Shown here in pieces: positions 1 to 11,500 of a stretch of 64,000 nucleotides of DNA. The notes below the pieces were generated by a model that did no database searches, was not told the DNA's origin, and saw only the letters and a program-made list of their open reading frames with translations. How positions within the stretch are numbered: the first letter of the stretch is position 1; each line of letters opens with the position of its first letter. Both the position numbers and the translations under genes were made by a program. Location: positions 682,001 to 746,000 of the forward strand of contig JAUEDM010000005.1 in assembly GCA_033439685.1 (NCBI GenBank), in the 5' to 3' direction. The stretch comes from Apodospora peruviana (lineage: Eukaryota; Ascomycota; Sordariomycetes; Sordariales; Lasiosphaeriaceae).

Positions 1-1
1 G

Positions 2-574
2 GACCTGGCCGTGCATATCGAGAACATCACGAGGGGCGAGCAGATCGGCGACGGCGTCGACCCGCAGGCGCTCATGTTCGCCACCTACATCCCCGCCGTG
101 CTGATCAACCAGTCCATCAGCTCCATGGACAGGGTCGTCGAGGTCGCCGACGAGATCAAGGAGCGGGAGCGCCTCAACACCATCTCGGCCTGGGTCTCCA
201 CAATCCTGTTTATACTTCCCATCGTCGGGCAGGGGCTCGGCACCTTCGAGTCGGTGGTCGTGGCCAACATCGGAAAGATGATGGGCTACCTGACCGAGGT
301 CGGGACCGTGTTCAACGCCATCTATGAGACGGCCAGAGGGAACAAGCTCGCCTTGTTGGCTGCCGGCTGTTCGATTTTCGTCGGGAGGATGTCGGGCCTC
401 GCGGGCAAGGTTTCCGAGGCCGCCGGAGCGGCGCGGCAGATTTCGTTTGCCCCGGAGCTGTCGGCGCTAAATAATATGCAGCGTTCGCTCGAGCTTATCG
501 ACAAGATGATGGCTCCTATCACCGATAATAACCTCAACGACTCGGGCTGTGATGGACTCATTGTGTGTGACTGA
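2..574 (+). CDS. C-terminal part of a class V (GH18 subgroup C-like) chitinase, 5' end outside window
   Basis: The reading frame is open from the window edge to a TGA at 572-574, about 190 residues, so this is the 3' end of a larger gene. The visible part has a stretch ending YIPAVLINQ, then a charged helix (VADEIKERERLN) and a hydrophobic segment (FILPIVGQGLG) followed by a small-residue-rich helix. That arrangement is familiar from the extreme C-terminus of large fungal class V chitinases that carry LysM/killer-toxin-like modules; the catalytic GH18 domain is not in view. Assignment rests on remembered family character, not on a search. In the family the protein is secreted and acts on chitin. 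Alternative: another large secreted protein sharing this tail. Confidence 0.5.
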   Translation, partial: DLAVHIENITRGEQIGDGVDPQALMFATYIPAVLINQSISSMDRVVEVADEIKERERLNTISAWVSTILFILPIVGQGLGTFESVVVANIGKMMGYLTEVGTVFNAIYETARGNKLALLAAGCSIFVGRMSGLAGKVSEAAGAARQISFAPELSALNNMQRSLELIDKMMAPITDNNLNDSGCDGLIVCD

Positions 575-1251
575 GAGTACCCACCTGGTAGGCATGTGTA
601 CCTACACACGGAGAGAGATCGTGCATACAGACTCATGAATGGAACGAGATACTATTAGAAAGACACAATCAATGGACTGTAACTTTTTTTTTCTTTCCGC
701 CCACTGAAACTGGCTCTCTTTTGTCAGGTCAAATAATTTAACACTGCGCGCCGACATTTTTATGGCTTTATAACACGTTCACTTAAACAACGGTACAGAC
801 ATAATAACACATCTTGATTTCAATGAGGTCTAAGTTATCACGTCAGCTTTGCTGATAGGCATTTATGGTTAACCCCTTTTACGGATCTTAAATCCGTCGA
901 AGGATTTGTCTTTGTAAACGAAGCACAAGGTCACCTACTTGGTAGCTAGCGCTTATAGTTGGACCCCGTGGCAGGTAAGACATGCTTAGAAACACGTGTT
1001 AGACGTCTAGGGGACAGGGGTTGGAAGGAGAGGACAGATCCGTAGACGAAATATAAGCTAAGCAGGTTTATGCATCATCTGAGCCTGCCGGCGCCACAAC
1101 ATCTCACTAGTGATCACATCAACCTAGGATTTCACACCGACTTTCTTTCTTTTTCTTTTAACTCAGATTCTAACTTTTCTTCTCCGGCGGAACACTGTAC
1201 AGCCGCCTCCCGTTGCCGGACAATCTTATCTCGAGAGGAGAAACAGCAACA
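575..1251. other. intergenic region with 5' leader of the P450 gene
   Basis: No coding frame with gene-like character is visible. The right end contains AATATAAG near 1050, a pyrimidine-rich stretch at about 1141-1180 and a good start context (GCAACAATGG) at 1252, as expected for a fungal promoter and leader. Confidence 0.5.
991..1009. promoter_or_regulatory. two adjacent palindromes upstream of the P450 gene
   Basis: AACACGTGTT (991-1000) is a perfect 10-bp palindrome with a CACGTG core, and it overlaps TAGACGTCTA (1000-1009), also perfect. CACGTG is an E-box type core bound by bHLH regulators. Lying about 245 bp before the start codon, the pair is a plausible regulatory site; binding is inference. 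Confidence 0.35.
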
Positions 1252-2892
1252 ATGGCTATCCTCAACACAATCCTCTACACCTGCGCCGCTCTAATCGGGT
1301 ACAGGATCGTCAAGTACATGCACGCGGGGATCTACAACCCCTTAGCACACATCCCAGGGCCCTGGCATACGCGCTTTTCGTCGGTAGTGGGCAACTACCA
1401 CCGCGTGAGAGGCACAAAAGTCGCGTGGCACCACACCCTGCACGCGCGCTACGGGCCGGTGGTGCGCGTGCAGCCCGACCGCGTGGCCGCGTCGGATGTT
1501 GAGTCTTGGGAAGCCATCCACCGCATGGGCAGCGGTTTTCGCAAGACGTGGATCCACGAAAAGGTTCGCATCGGGCCGGAACTGTTTCTCTTTAGTTTCA
1601 CTGATGTCAAGAAACATGCTGCTCGCAGAAAACTGTTTGCCAGGGCGTTTACAAAGGAAGCGATTCGCAGGAACTGGGAGGATGTGGTCAGACAACGGGT
1701 TGAGGCGTGTGTGGAGAAGATTAAGAAGGAGGCAGAAGGAGGCGTTGCGGATGTGTTCAAGTGGTGGCGGCTGATGACGAGCGATATCATTGCGCAGATG
1801 TCGTTTGGCGAGTCGTTTGGGCTGGTTGAGAGTTCTGGACAGGATGAGGGTCAAAGAGCGTATTTTGAGGCGCTGGAGAACGCTGGGATTAACATTACTC
1901 TTCGAGAAGTGGTGCCGTTCATGTTGCCGCTTCTCGCGAAAGTGCTGCCGATACGAAAACTAAAAGATATCGTGGGCGCGCACAAGGTCGTCACCGACAA
2001 GGGCACGATTGCTGTTCGAAACCTGCGCGAGCACAACATGGACAAGCAGAACCTGTTTAGCAACATGCTCGCCGAGGCGGAGAAGATCAAGAGGATGATG
2101 GCGCGGAATCGGATCTGAGCGACAACGCGATTCGGTCCGAAGCTGCTGGGTTTCTGATCGCCGGGTCCGATACGACCTCTGTCGCGCTGACGTATACCAT
2201 CTGGGCCATCCTCAAACGGCCGGACCTGCAGAGACGGCTGGAGGACGAGGTTGCAGGCTTGCCGGTGGGCTTCGGCGACAAGGATGTCGAGCAGCTGCCC
2301 CTGCTGAACAACGTGCTCGACGAGGCGCTGAGGCTCTATAACCCGGCGTCGGGACCACTCATACGCGCCACGCCGCCCGGAGGCGTCACGTTTCATGGGA
2401 ACTTTATCCCTGGGGGCACTTTGGTGTTTTGTCAGATGTGGACTGTGCTTCGGAATCCGGACATGTTTCCTGACCCTGAGAAGTAAGTCAAGTACCTAAG
2501 GTACCTGGTATCTTGGTGAACAGATATCCAACCAGTGTGATGATGATGATGATGATGATATGATGGCTGGCGATGGGCGTGACTGACTGACTGATTGACT
2601 GACCTAATTTCTATCGTATTTATTCAGATTCGATGAAAGACGGTTCGAAAACGCGACGGAGAAGCAACGCCGCGTGGCTCAGCCGTTCGGCATCGGATCC
2701 CGCAGCTGCATCGCGGCTCCCTTGGCCATGATGGAGTTACGATTTGGGGTCGCCATGTTCCTTCGCGGGTGTAAAGGGGCTATGCTTGGGAAGGACATGA
2801 CGGACGATATGATGGAGCAGCGAAACAGGTTTTTCAACTATCCAAAGGGTAAAAGGTGTGACATCACGCTTGTTCGGGAGCTCGGGCAGTGA
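1252..2892 (+). pseudogene. cytochrome P450 monooxygenase with one internal frameshift
   Basis: Exon 1 starts at ATG 1252 (context GCAACAATGG) with an N-terminal membrane anchor and a proline-rich hinge (HIPGPWHTR). At codon 280 (about 2089-2092) the frame breaks: the annotated frame stops at 2118, while the next frame continues directly with the I-helix (AGFLIAGSDTTS), the ExxR motif (EALR) and the DPEKF...ERF region. A GT-AG intron (2483-2627, containing TGA microsatellite and GACT repeats) joins to exon 2, 2628-2892, which carries the haem loop FGIGSRSCIA and ends at TGA. Repairing one base would give about 498 residues, a normal P450 length. No splice signals can remove the break, so it is a recent lesion or a sequencing error. 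The haem loop has Ala where Gly is usual. Its place next to the polyketide cluster suggests a tailoring enzyme that may now be dead. Confidence 0.85.
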
Positions 2893-4951
2893 TAGTCACG
2901 GTCTGACGACGATATTCAGTGTTATTGGGAAGAAATGGTTTAGGGTCCAAGCTGAACTGTTGATCTACCATCCGTAAAGCTCCATATCGAGCTCTAATGG
3001 GGAGAATTATGAGGTGAATCGGAGATGTGATAGCTCACCCCGGTTCAAATATGATGGTCATACACACCGCGTGATAACTCTCTGTAGACTATTGGGGCAC
3101 ACGTGTCCATTGTATTCATCGTGAGTGGGTATTTCTCTGCACGACTCGCCTCGTAGGAGACAGCATGCTCACTTTCGGGGGTTTCTGTCTGACTGCTCGG
3201 TCCACTGATTGGGATCAGTCAACATATGCTAACAATAACTTTCTTCATAACCTGTCAAGGTAGCCCAAAACATCACACACCAAAAAAGACAGGTGGGAGT
3301 CTCGGTCTGCTCACGACAAGCCACCCATCCTTTTTCACAACGGCTCGTGTCATTAGAGACCGACGTCCTCGGCAGAGCTCGACCGTGACCGGACAGAGGG
3401 AAGAAGGGGAACCAATACCCCATTAGGAAATCCGCATCATCTGGTGCGTCAGTTAGGAAGTACCGGCATATAATATGTATGGAAAAGGCAATGGAAAAGA
3501 GATAATGCAACGTTGACATCCCATGTGTGCAGCAACCGTTGACAAAGATCTCCCATGGCCCAGGTTCAGCTTCCGATGGTGATGTCATGGGACACACATA
3601 TCGTCACTGCGTCTTGCAGCAGAGGCAATACTTTCCGTTTCTGCATGTGAATCTGTCGAGACTTAGACTCAGTCAGGAGACAGGTTCGTCACTGCTACGA
3701 CGAACGATAACCACGATGGGGAATCACAAAGAGGTACCTTGCCTTTATGAGCTCGATTCGATTGGCGAGAATCTGGAACGGGCCGACGCAAACTCCCACA
3801 CACTACCCACGTTGGGCTCGACCACTCGAGAAGAGATTGGGCCGCTCGGCAGCATCCATTCCCTCTCGACGGACTCCGATCTTCGGCATGTGCGGTTACC
3901 AACCACCAGAGACGCAAATCACGCGACATAAATACCCCCAAGCCAAGGCGCAGATACGCGGACCTGGCGCGGTGATCAGCAGACTCGTAGGATGCGCGAC
4001 ATTTTAATGCAATCCCATCAAACCGGGTGTGGGTTAGGAAACCTGATTTAGAGGCACACACCTCCCCAGCCAAATATCGAAAGGAAAGTGTGTGCTGCTA
4101 GTCTGAAATGGGTAACCCAAGTCATTTGCTCATCCGCTGTGTGGGAGCCCCCACTGGCCTAGGTCTGACATGAGTGGACAGAAGGGTTTCGTCGCGCCGA
4201 CCGATTAACAGACCGGTGTGAGAAGTGTGCTGGGACCGAAGAGACCCAAGACCGGACTCGGACAACACCATCCCTCCCTACGATAACCCGGGAACGTCTT
4301 AATCGTACGAACATCAGTCGTTTTCTTTTTTCGACACATGGCCCGCTTTCAACCGCTTCTACGCGGCACCAGGCGGCTATCGTCACTGGATCCTACCGGC
4401 GTGAGCGGAGGAGACTCGGCTTGTTGGCCTTGCTTGACTGCCGGAGTTGGCTCCCTCCCTAACCAAGGTTTCCAGGTCGTTACTGCTCCCACACTTCTCC
4501 CTTCTAGCCACCATCGTGAAGGGTCTTGCCGTTGGCCACCTACTGCCTACGTGTCTTCCCTCTGCTTCTCTATTCAAGGAAACGATACTCTCTCCCTACT
4601 ACCCGCGTCCATATCTCCCCATCCTATGCGAGTATCGGCTTTCCTCTCTTGGGTTCCACGATGGTTTCGACAATCACACACGAACACGACCAGAGGGCGG
4701 ATTATTTCCTCCGGCGGGGAGAGACAACACAAAGGTGATGTAGTAGCTAGTAGATAGCTACGTACTATAAATACCGCCCGCGAGATCTATCTTCTTCAGC
4801 AGTAATGAAAGCAAATCTCTCTCACCAGACCAGACGAGACCTCCGCAGCAAACAAGAAGCGACTTTTTCAAGAACTTACTACAGTTCCCTCACCAACAAC
4901 CAGTTGTTTCCTCTTTGAAACAAACAAACCTCACGACAACTCGCAATCATC
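2893..4951. other. intergenic, no supported gene
   Basis: Several short overlapping frames occur (for example around 3527-4073 and 4338-4757), but none shows a conserved motif, a splice structure or a coherent codon bias. The right end serves as promoter of the small gene at 4952. Confidence 0.5.
4766..4773 (+). promoter_or_regulatory. TATA box of the small double-CxxC gene
   Basis: TATAAATA lies 186 bp upstream of ATG 4952, followed by a pyrimidine/CAA-rich leader typical of well-expressed fungal genes. Confidence 0.5.
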
Positions 4952-5315
4952 ATGCTTCCTCTTATCAACAACGTCAATGTCAACGCCTACGGAACCACCT
5001 GTCTCCGCCCCTTGAACCCACCGGGACTGACGAGACTGCCTTTGTCGATTCCAGAAGTCGGGCCTGCTATCATCACGATTCCAGTGAGTTGGGTTTCACA
5101 TGTACACACACACACAAAACAAGCCTCATAAAAATGACAGGGAGCAGCAACTAAACGAGAGAAATTAACACAATTCTCAGGGTCTTCCCGGAGTCCGTTG
5201 TGCGACTTGTGCTGAGAAAGGCGACGAAGTCTGGGTTGTGCCGGGCTTGCCGTGCAGCAAATGCCGTACTCCGGCCCCGTCCCAGTCTCTGGAAATTGCG
5301 GATGATACTTTCTGA
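4952..5315 (+). CDS. small two-exon protein with two CxxC pairs (putative zinc-binding), 88 aa
   Basis: Exon 1 is 4952-5083 (44 codons) and exon 2 is 5181-5315 (44 residues plus TGA). They are joined at phase 0 by a 97-bp intron with GTGAGT donor and TTCTCAG acceptor. The predicted protein starts MLPLINNVNVNAYG and exon 2 contains CATC and CSKC separated by 17 residues (KGDEVWVVPGLP region), a spacing that could hold one zinc ion. Neither exon looks coding on its own, but the splice signals, exact frame join and upstream TATA box support the gene. It belongs to no family I can name. It sits between a P450 and the MFS exporter of the polyketide cluster, so co-regulation is possible but unproven. 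Confidence 0.7.
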
Positions 5316-5947
5316 GATTTTTTTGCTCTGTTTGAACCAACCGAATGGGTGGATATTTTGTGATGATCTGAAAAACCCATAGCGCGGAGAGGCTTTGTTA
5401 TGACTACTTATTTTATGTGTACGGTTCACTTGTTTGGGGCGCGGTCGAGATGACGTAGTTTTCTTGTTTTCTTTACATTAGGGAATGTTCTTTTTCTCTT
5501 TCGTCCTTAACGTTGTCCGTCTCTTTTTGATTATCAGTTCGCATAATATACATCTCATAACCTAGATACCTTGGCTGGGAAAGGGTGGAAGCTCATTGCT
5601 AGTGAGTAGTGACTGGTTATTATATGTATTCAAATCAAGTTTTTGTAGCAGCTTTGCATCAATGTTGAAGTGCTACCATAGGTGGGTATCAGGGCTATAA
5701 GATAATTCCGTTCAGCCATGCTCAGCTTGAGGTTTCTTTTCTTTCTTTCTTTCTTTTTTTTTTTTTTACTGATGTGAAAGCAACTACATATACATAAGTG
5801 TAAGTTGGGTTTACTCTCCACGATCAATGGCATATCTGACAGTACAGACCGGCTCTCCTTAAACCAAAGGGTTACCTAGTAAAGATGTTACAGCGCTTCC
5901 CAGGGTTACTATCGTCTATGGGCTGAAGTACCAATCTTTCCGAGGAA
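5316..5947. other. intergenic between convergent genes
   Basis: AT-rich 3' flanks of the small gene and of the minus-strand transporter. A pyrimidine run (CTTTCTTTCTTTC followed by a T tract) lies at about 5740-5767. No gene is seen. Confidence 0.5.
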
Positions 5948-7866
5948 TTATATTCCAAGTTTTGGCTTGACGTTGACCTTGTTATGCTCTATTGACAGTG
6001 CTCCAATAATGCCGAAACAGGAGAGCACGACTGGTAGCCGCCATGCATCGACAATCGACTTGTTCAAGATCTGGGCCACAAGTTCCTTCATCTCTTCGGA
6101 CAGTCCATCGGTAATTGACTTGATACCTCCGGCTAAAGACGCCGCTGCATCATGGTGGGACAATCCGAGCCCTTCTAATCCGACGACCAGGTTGTTTGCA
6201 AACAAGGCCTGTGCTATTGACACAAACACTGCTCTGATTGGGTCATCAGCTCCGGAACGCCATAATAATCTTGATTCCCACACGAGACTTACCCAGAAAC
6301 AAAGGAGACGAATGTGATGATAGTATAACCCATTGGTGCGTCCTTCTCAGGAAGGAGATTCTGCAGGCAGATACTCGGACAATTTCTGCCGAAAGCAGAT
6401 CCTAGACCGTAGATAATCTGGTAGCCAAGCCATTTACTTGTCACAGTCCCGACGTCAAGCGTGGTCAACAGACCGGCGCCGATGGCGGTAAACACAGACG
6501 CTGCCACCATCCACGGGGCAACATGCCCAAAGAGAGCAATGAGCAGCCCACCAACGATGGTGGCTATGACGGTCGTTATGACGAGTGCGAGCGTATGCAC
6601 GCCCGAAAGAATCGGGCTATCTCCTCTGACCCCCTGAAACCAGCTGCAAACTGCCATCAATATCAACGGAGCACGTGGATTGGCATGGCAAGGCTTACAT
6701 TGGCAGGTAGTACGTCAACACAATTGACGCTCCGTTGCTGCAAAAACAGAACCAGACCGCACATTGGACGCTTCGCTGGGAGAAGACACGGCCTGGAAAC
6801 ATGGCATTATCACCCTGCCAGAACTCGTTGATGGAAAAGATGATGGCAAGGATACCAAAGACTACCAGCAGTACAATGATGCGTCTATCATTCCATGCAT
6901 ACTTTGTCCCTCCCCACTGCAAAGCAAGGAGGAGGCACGTGACGGAGGGCGTGAAGGCAGCAAGACCAACAAGGTCCAAAGTCTTGACGAAATCAATGAA
7001 CGAAGTGGGACGCTCTGGCGGAGGAGGATGCACAAACATATAAAAGACGACGTAGATAAACGCGCCGATGGGGATGTTCATGTAGAAGTTCCAGCGCCAG
7101 GTAACGTTCTGCGTCAAGACTCCGCCGAGCAAGGGGCCTGAGCCGATGCCGAGACCCATGGCACCGGCGAAGAAGCCGAACAGAACAGGCCTCTCAGCCG
7201 GGGGCGCGAGGAAGGGGACGAGCGCCGACGTTGAGACCAACAGACCAGACGAACCCAGACCGGCCAGGCAGCGACCGACGATAAGGGCGGGAGAGTTGGG
7301 TGCCGCACCGCAGAGTGCAGATCCCATAACGAATAATAGCATGGCCATGGCGTAGTTCCAACGTACCGGGTAACGGTCGTTGAGCTTGGCCAAGACAAGC
7401 TGCGGCGCACACATGGCCAGGAAGTAGACGCTGCTGTACCAACCAATGTCGCCGAGCGAGCTGAACTCATCCGAGATGACGGGCACTGCTGTAGCAAGTA
7501 CGGTGCTATCCTAAGGTATCCAGAAAGGTAAGCGACATTGACCAGCACGTGCTTGGCATTGCGGCATACGAAAGATTAAAGATGAGTAATACGGTAGGCA
7601 GATAAACAAAAATCACTAACAAACGAGACCAGGAAACCACCAAGACAGAGGGCCGTACCCATCAGCCAGAGTCTCCAGCCTGACGGATAGACAATGCCAA
7701 CATCATGCATCGAAGATTGGACATGCGATTTGGGTTCACGGTCGGCAGCCGGGGAGGGTGCAGTTGCCATTGGGATAGAGCTCTGATGGGTGGGTGAGGA
7801 CAGGCGATCGGGATTACTTTCGGAACCCCCATCTCGGTCGCTGCTTTCGTTGTATGCGGATTCCAT
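5948..7866 (-). CDS. MFS multidrug/toxin-type exporter of the polyketide cluster, 564 aa
   Basis: Four exons on the minus strand: 7866-7621, 7510-6699, 6643-6293 and 6233-5948. All introns have GT-AG ends (GTTAGT, GTAAGC, GTAAGT, GTAAGT donors) and the joins keep frame, for example VSF|DSTVLATAVP and YYLP(I)WFQGVRG. The product has a polar, Ser-rich cytosolic N-terminus of about 60 residues, then many hydrophobic spans; the length fits 14-TM drug:H+ antiporters. Family motifs seen are DSTVLATAVP in helix 1, LAKLNDRYPVRW (loop 2-3 motif A-like) and GSGPLLGGVLTQ (motif C-like, antiporter signature). It should sit in the plasma or vesicle membrane and export the cluster product. It is divergent from the PKS with a shared 726-bp promoter, typical of paired expression in such clusters. 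Confidence 0.9.
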
Positions 7867-8592
7867 GTCACCGTGGCCTGGATGTCGAGTGGGTGGGTAG
7901 ACAGAAGATGAGATGGCCCCCGAAGATGGACGAACATGGCAGTCTCATCAAATAGAAGTGGCATGGAAAGACGAGGTCGGTACATACAACGAGGTCGGGT
8001 GTGAAGAAGGTCTGAGGACGAAGCTGTATCGGGGGAACTACCTTAGCAACTGAAACTCCAGGTAGTAAGTCGGGGAAAGATTATAACGAAACCCAACTTG
8101 TTGAAAAAAAAAAAACCGGAAAGTATACGACTATACGGTCCCTGCAGATCCGTCGGCGTGCGGCCCTGACTTAGGGTTGATATGGGGTGACCGGGCATGC
8201 ATTGAGTTCTAACCTGGAAGTCTAGAAGGTCTAGACCTTGGGGCTGAGGTTGCTCCTTCGTTGTCCTTCGGTTCGCAAAGGGTGCGGCTCTTTCCCGATT
8301 GGGAAGTATCCGAACCTGTGACCCTGCGCTCCTGCCTCTGCTGGTGAGCGGCGGGACCCCTTGGATGGAAACGTCCGACACGTGAAAGCAATCAGGGAAA
8401 GGGCTATACAGTATAATGCACATCATGATGTAAATACATTGGAGAGTCACTCGCTGGCGGGAAGGCGCATCATGATCAGCCCTGCATTAATTACCAGGTT
8501 CCAAACACGCCAAGGCACCTGTCACACACTATTGATATTCCTTCCATACCTCCTAGCACCTGCCCACCACCTGTAACTGACAGACTCGAATC
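7867..8592. promoter_or_regulatory. bidirectional promoter between MFS exporter and PKS
   Basis: This 726-bp gap separates two divergent start codons. It contains an A12 tract (8104-8115), a CACGTG element (about 8379-8384), the 14-bp palindrome at 8226-8239 and TATAATG near 8411. No TCG-N5-CGA (AflR consensus) was found by eye. Confidence 0.6.
8226..8239. promoter_or_regulatory. perfect 14-bp palindrome in the PKS/MFS promoter
   Basis: AAGGTCTAGACCTT reads identically on both strands and lies roughly midway between the divergent starts. It is a good candidate for a dimeric regulator site; no binding factor can be named. Confidence 0.4.
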
Positions 8593-11500
8593 ATGACGGC
8601 CGACACCAACTGTCTGCCAAGTGGGAATTCCATTTCTTCCGTCAACAGCACCGGCACCGGCCCTGCAAATGGGCTCAATGGCCATTCCACTTCCACCATC
8701 AATGGCCACGCGACTGCTAACACCAAAACCGGAACCAATGGCATGACCATCTCTGCCTCTCCTTCTCCTTCTCCCCAGGTTCCCATCGCCATTGTCGGCA
8801 TGGCTTGTCGATTTCCTGGCGGAGCCACCAGTCCCTCCAAGCTCTGGAATCTCTGCATGGCCGGCAAAGATGGCTGGTCTCCCATTCCTGCAGAGCGCTT
8901 CAATGCCGAGGCTTGGTATCACCCAGACGCCCAGAGGACCGGCAGGGCAAGTTTAGCATGTCTCCAAACTATATCCACCATCACCAACTGATGAACCCGC
9001 AAACAACAGAGCCACGTTAAAGGCGCCTACTTCTTGCATCAGGATGTCTCGCTCTTTGACGCCGCATTCTTCAGCGTCTCCGAGAGCATTGCCAAGGTAA
9101 ACCAAAACTCTTAAGATTGATGACGAAACTGATTGGCTGCCCAGGTAATGGATCCCCAACTGCGACTTTTGCTTGAGACGGTCTACGAAGCGACAGAAGA
9201 CTGTGAGTTCAGCTACAATGGCGAGCCAGCTACCTAATCATCTAACCGGGTCACATAATAGCCGGCATCCCAATTGAGAAGCTGGCTGGCTCAAACACAT
9301 CAGTATACACGGGCTGCTTCAGCAAAGACTACCACGAAGTTCTCGCCAGAGACCCTGAGCTGGTCGCCCAGACCGCATTTGGTACGGGAACGGCCATGTT
9401 GGCGAACCGGGTATCCCATTTCTACGACCTACAAGGCCCAAGTTTTCCCATTGACACGGGCTGCTCGGCTGGCTTGGTAGCCCTGCACCAGGGTTGCCGC
9501 AGCATCTGGGCTGGGGAAGCCGACGCCTCGATTGCCTGTGGCTCTAATCTACTTCTGAACCAAGACTCATTCATTGGCATGTCAACCATGGGTGTCCTCG
9601 GCCCTGATGGCCGCTGCTTTGCTTGGGACAGCCGCGCACAAGGCTTCGGAAGAGGTGAGGGCGTTGCCGCCCTGGTACTCAAGCCCCTGAGCACGGCATT
9701 GCGTGATGGCGACCGTGTACACGCAGTCATCAGGGAGAGCGGGCTGAACCAAGATGGCAGAACACCGACAATATCATCCCCGTCCATGGAAGCCCAGATC
9801 AAGCTGATTCAGGACTGCTACAAGCGAGCGGGTTTGGACATGTCCGAAACCGGATACGTCGAGGCACACATGACGGGCACCAGTGCCGGCGACCCCATCG
9901 AAGCCGAAGCCATTGCTCGTACATTTGGACAAAGCCGCCAAGCGTTCGACCCTGTTCTAGTTGGCTCTGTTAAGACCAACATTGGTCATACCGAACCCGT
10001 GAGCGGTCTCGCGTCGGTCATCAAGACCGCCTTTGCCCTCAAGAACGGTGTGATCCCACCCAACTTGAACTATGACAAGACAAACCCACACATACACTTA
10101 GACGAGTGGCACTTGCAGGTCCCGACGGCCTTGACTGAGTGGCCGAAGGAGAAGGCTTTCCGCGCGTCGATCAACAACTTTGGATACGGTGGCACCAATG
10201 CCCATGTGATCATCGAACGACCTCCAGCGGCCGAGACAATTACCGGAAACGGATTAAACGGCCATGGTGCGGTTTCAGACAGGCCCCGTGTCTACATCTT
10301 GAGCGCCAAGGATTCGACTGCGGCCAAGGCCATGGTCAGCAACTTCGTGGCTCACATCCGCGGGACGATTGGTAATGAGACCAAGCCTTCTCTATCGCTT
10401 ACCGACCTTGCCTACACACTGGCAGAGCGTAGGTCGCTGCTTCCTTGGGTTGTTGCCGTTCCAGCAAAAAACTTGGACGACCTCTGTGACAAGCTCGAGT
10501 CCCCTGCCACGAAGCCATTACACTCTACGAGACGCCCGGCCCGACGTCTTGGATTTGTGTTCAACGGACAGGGCGCCCAATGGTATGGAATGGCGAGAGA
10601 GCTCATTGAATCGTATCCGGTCTTCTACTCGGGTATTCACAAGGCGGACAAGATCCTTAAGGAATACGGAGCCGATTGGTCCCTGCATGGTAACTATGTT
10701 TGTCTCTCTCCAGGTGACTCTGTGGTTACTGACAGTTTATTAGGTGAACTATTGCGGGATGAGAACACCACGCGTGTGTCTGAGATCAACCTCGCGCAGC
10801 CCATGACTGTTGCTGTGCAGCTCTGCCTGGTTGATCTGCTGGAATCGTGGGGTGTTTTACCCTCCGCTGTCACCAGTCACTCCAGTGGTGAGATAGCCGC
10901 CGCCTACGCCGTTGGCGCATTGTCATTCAAGGAGGCACTCGGTGTCGTCTACTACCGAGGTGAACTTGCATTGAAGCATCAGAAGCTGGCTGCTCTCCAG
11001 GGTGGCATGCTTGCTGCAAGCCTTGGCTCAGACAAGGCAGAGGAATATCTGGCCAACCTCACAACCGATGGCCGTGCCGTCGTGGCATGCATCAACAGCC
11101 CAGGCAGTGTCACCATCTCGGGGGACCTGAGTGCCATCGACGAGATCTCAGGTCGCCTAGAGAAGGATGGCGTTTTCAACAGGAAACTCAAGGTCCCAAT
11201 GGCGTACCATTCGCACCACATGTTGAACATGGCACAGGAGTATGACGAAAAACTTGAATGCATTCTCTCAGACACAGCCAGCACAAGTTGGGAGAGCGAG
11301 AACGTCGTATTCGCATCTCCGGTCACGGGAGGACGTGTCACAGCGGCCAAGGTTCTGAGATCAGCTTCGCACTGGGTCAATAACCTGACAAATCCGGTTC
11401 TGTTCAGCCAAGCATTTGAAGACATGTGCTTTGGTGCCGATTCAAAGGACGGCGCGGCAGAACTGGACCTGATCGTCGAGATTGGCGCACACAGCACCCT

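Noticed and set aside
4338..4757. Three overlapping plus-strand frames of 70-139 codons and a minus-strand frame
   Set aside because: They overlap each other, lack motifs, introns or clear start context, and look like chance frames in a stop-poor stretch.
7867..8592. AflR-type TCG-N5-CGA site in the PKS/MFS promoter
   Set aside because: Reading both strands by eye I found only near misses, for example TCGGCGTGCGG.
9861..10895. PKS active-site variants: EAHMTGT in KS and SHSSGE in AT
   Set aside because: The catalytic His and Ser are present and these variants are common in fungal HR-PKSs as I recall them, so inactivation is not suggested.
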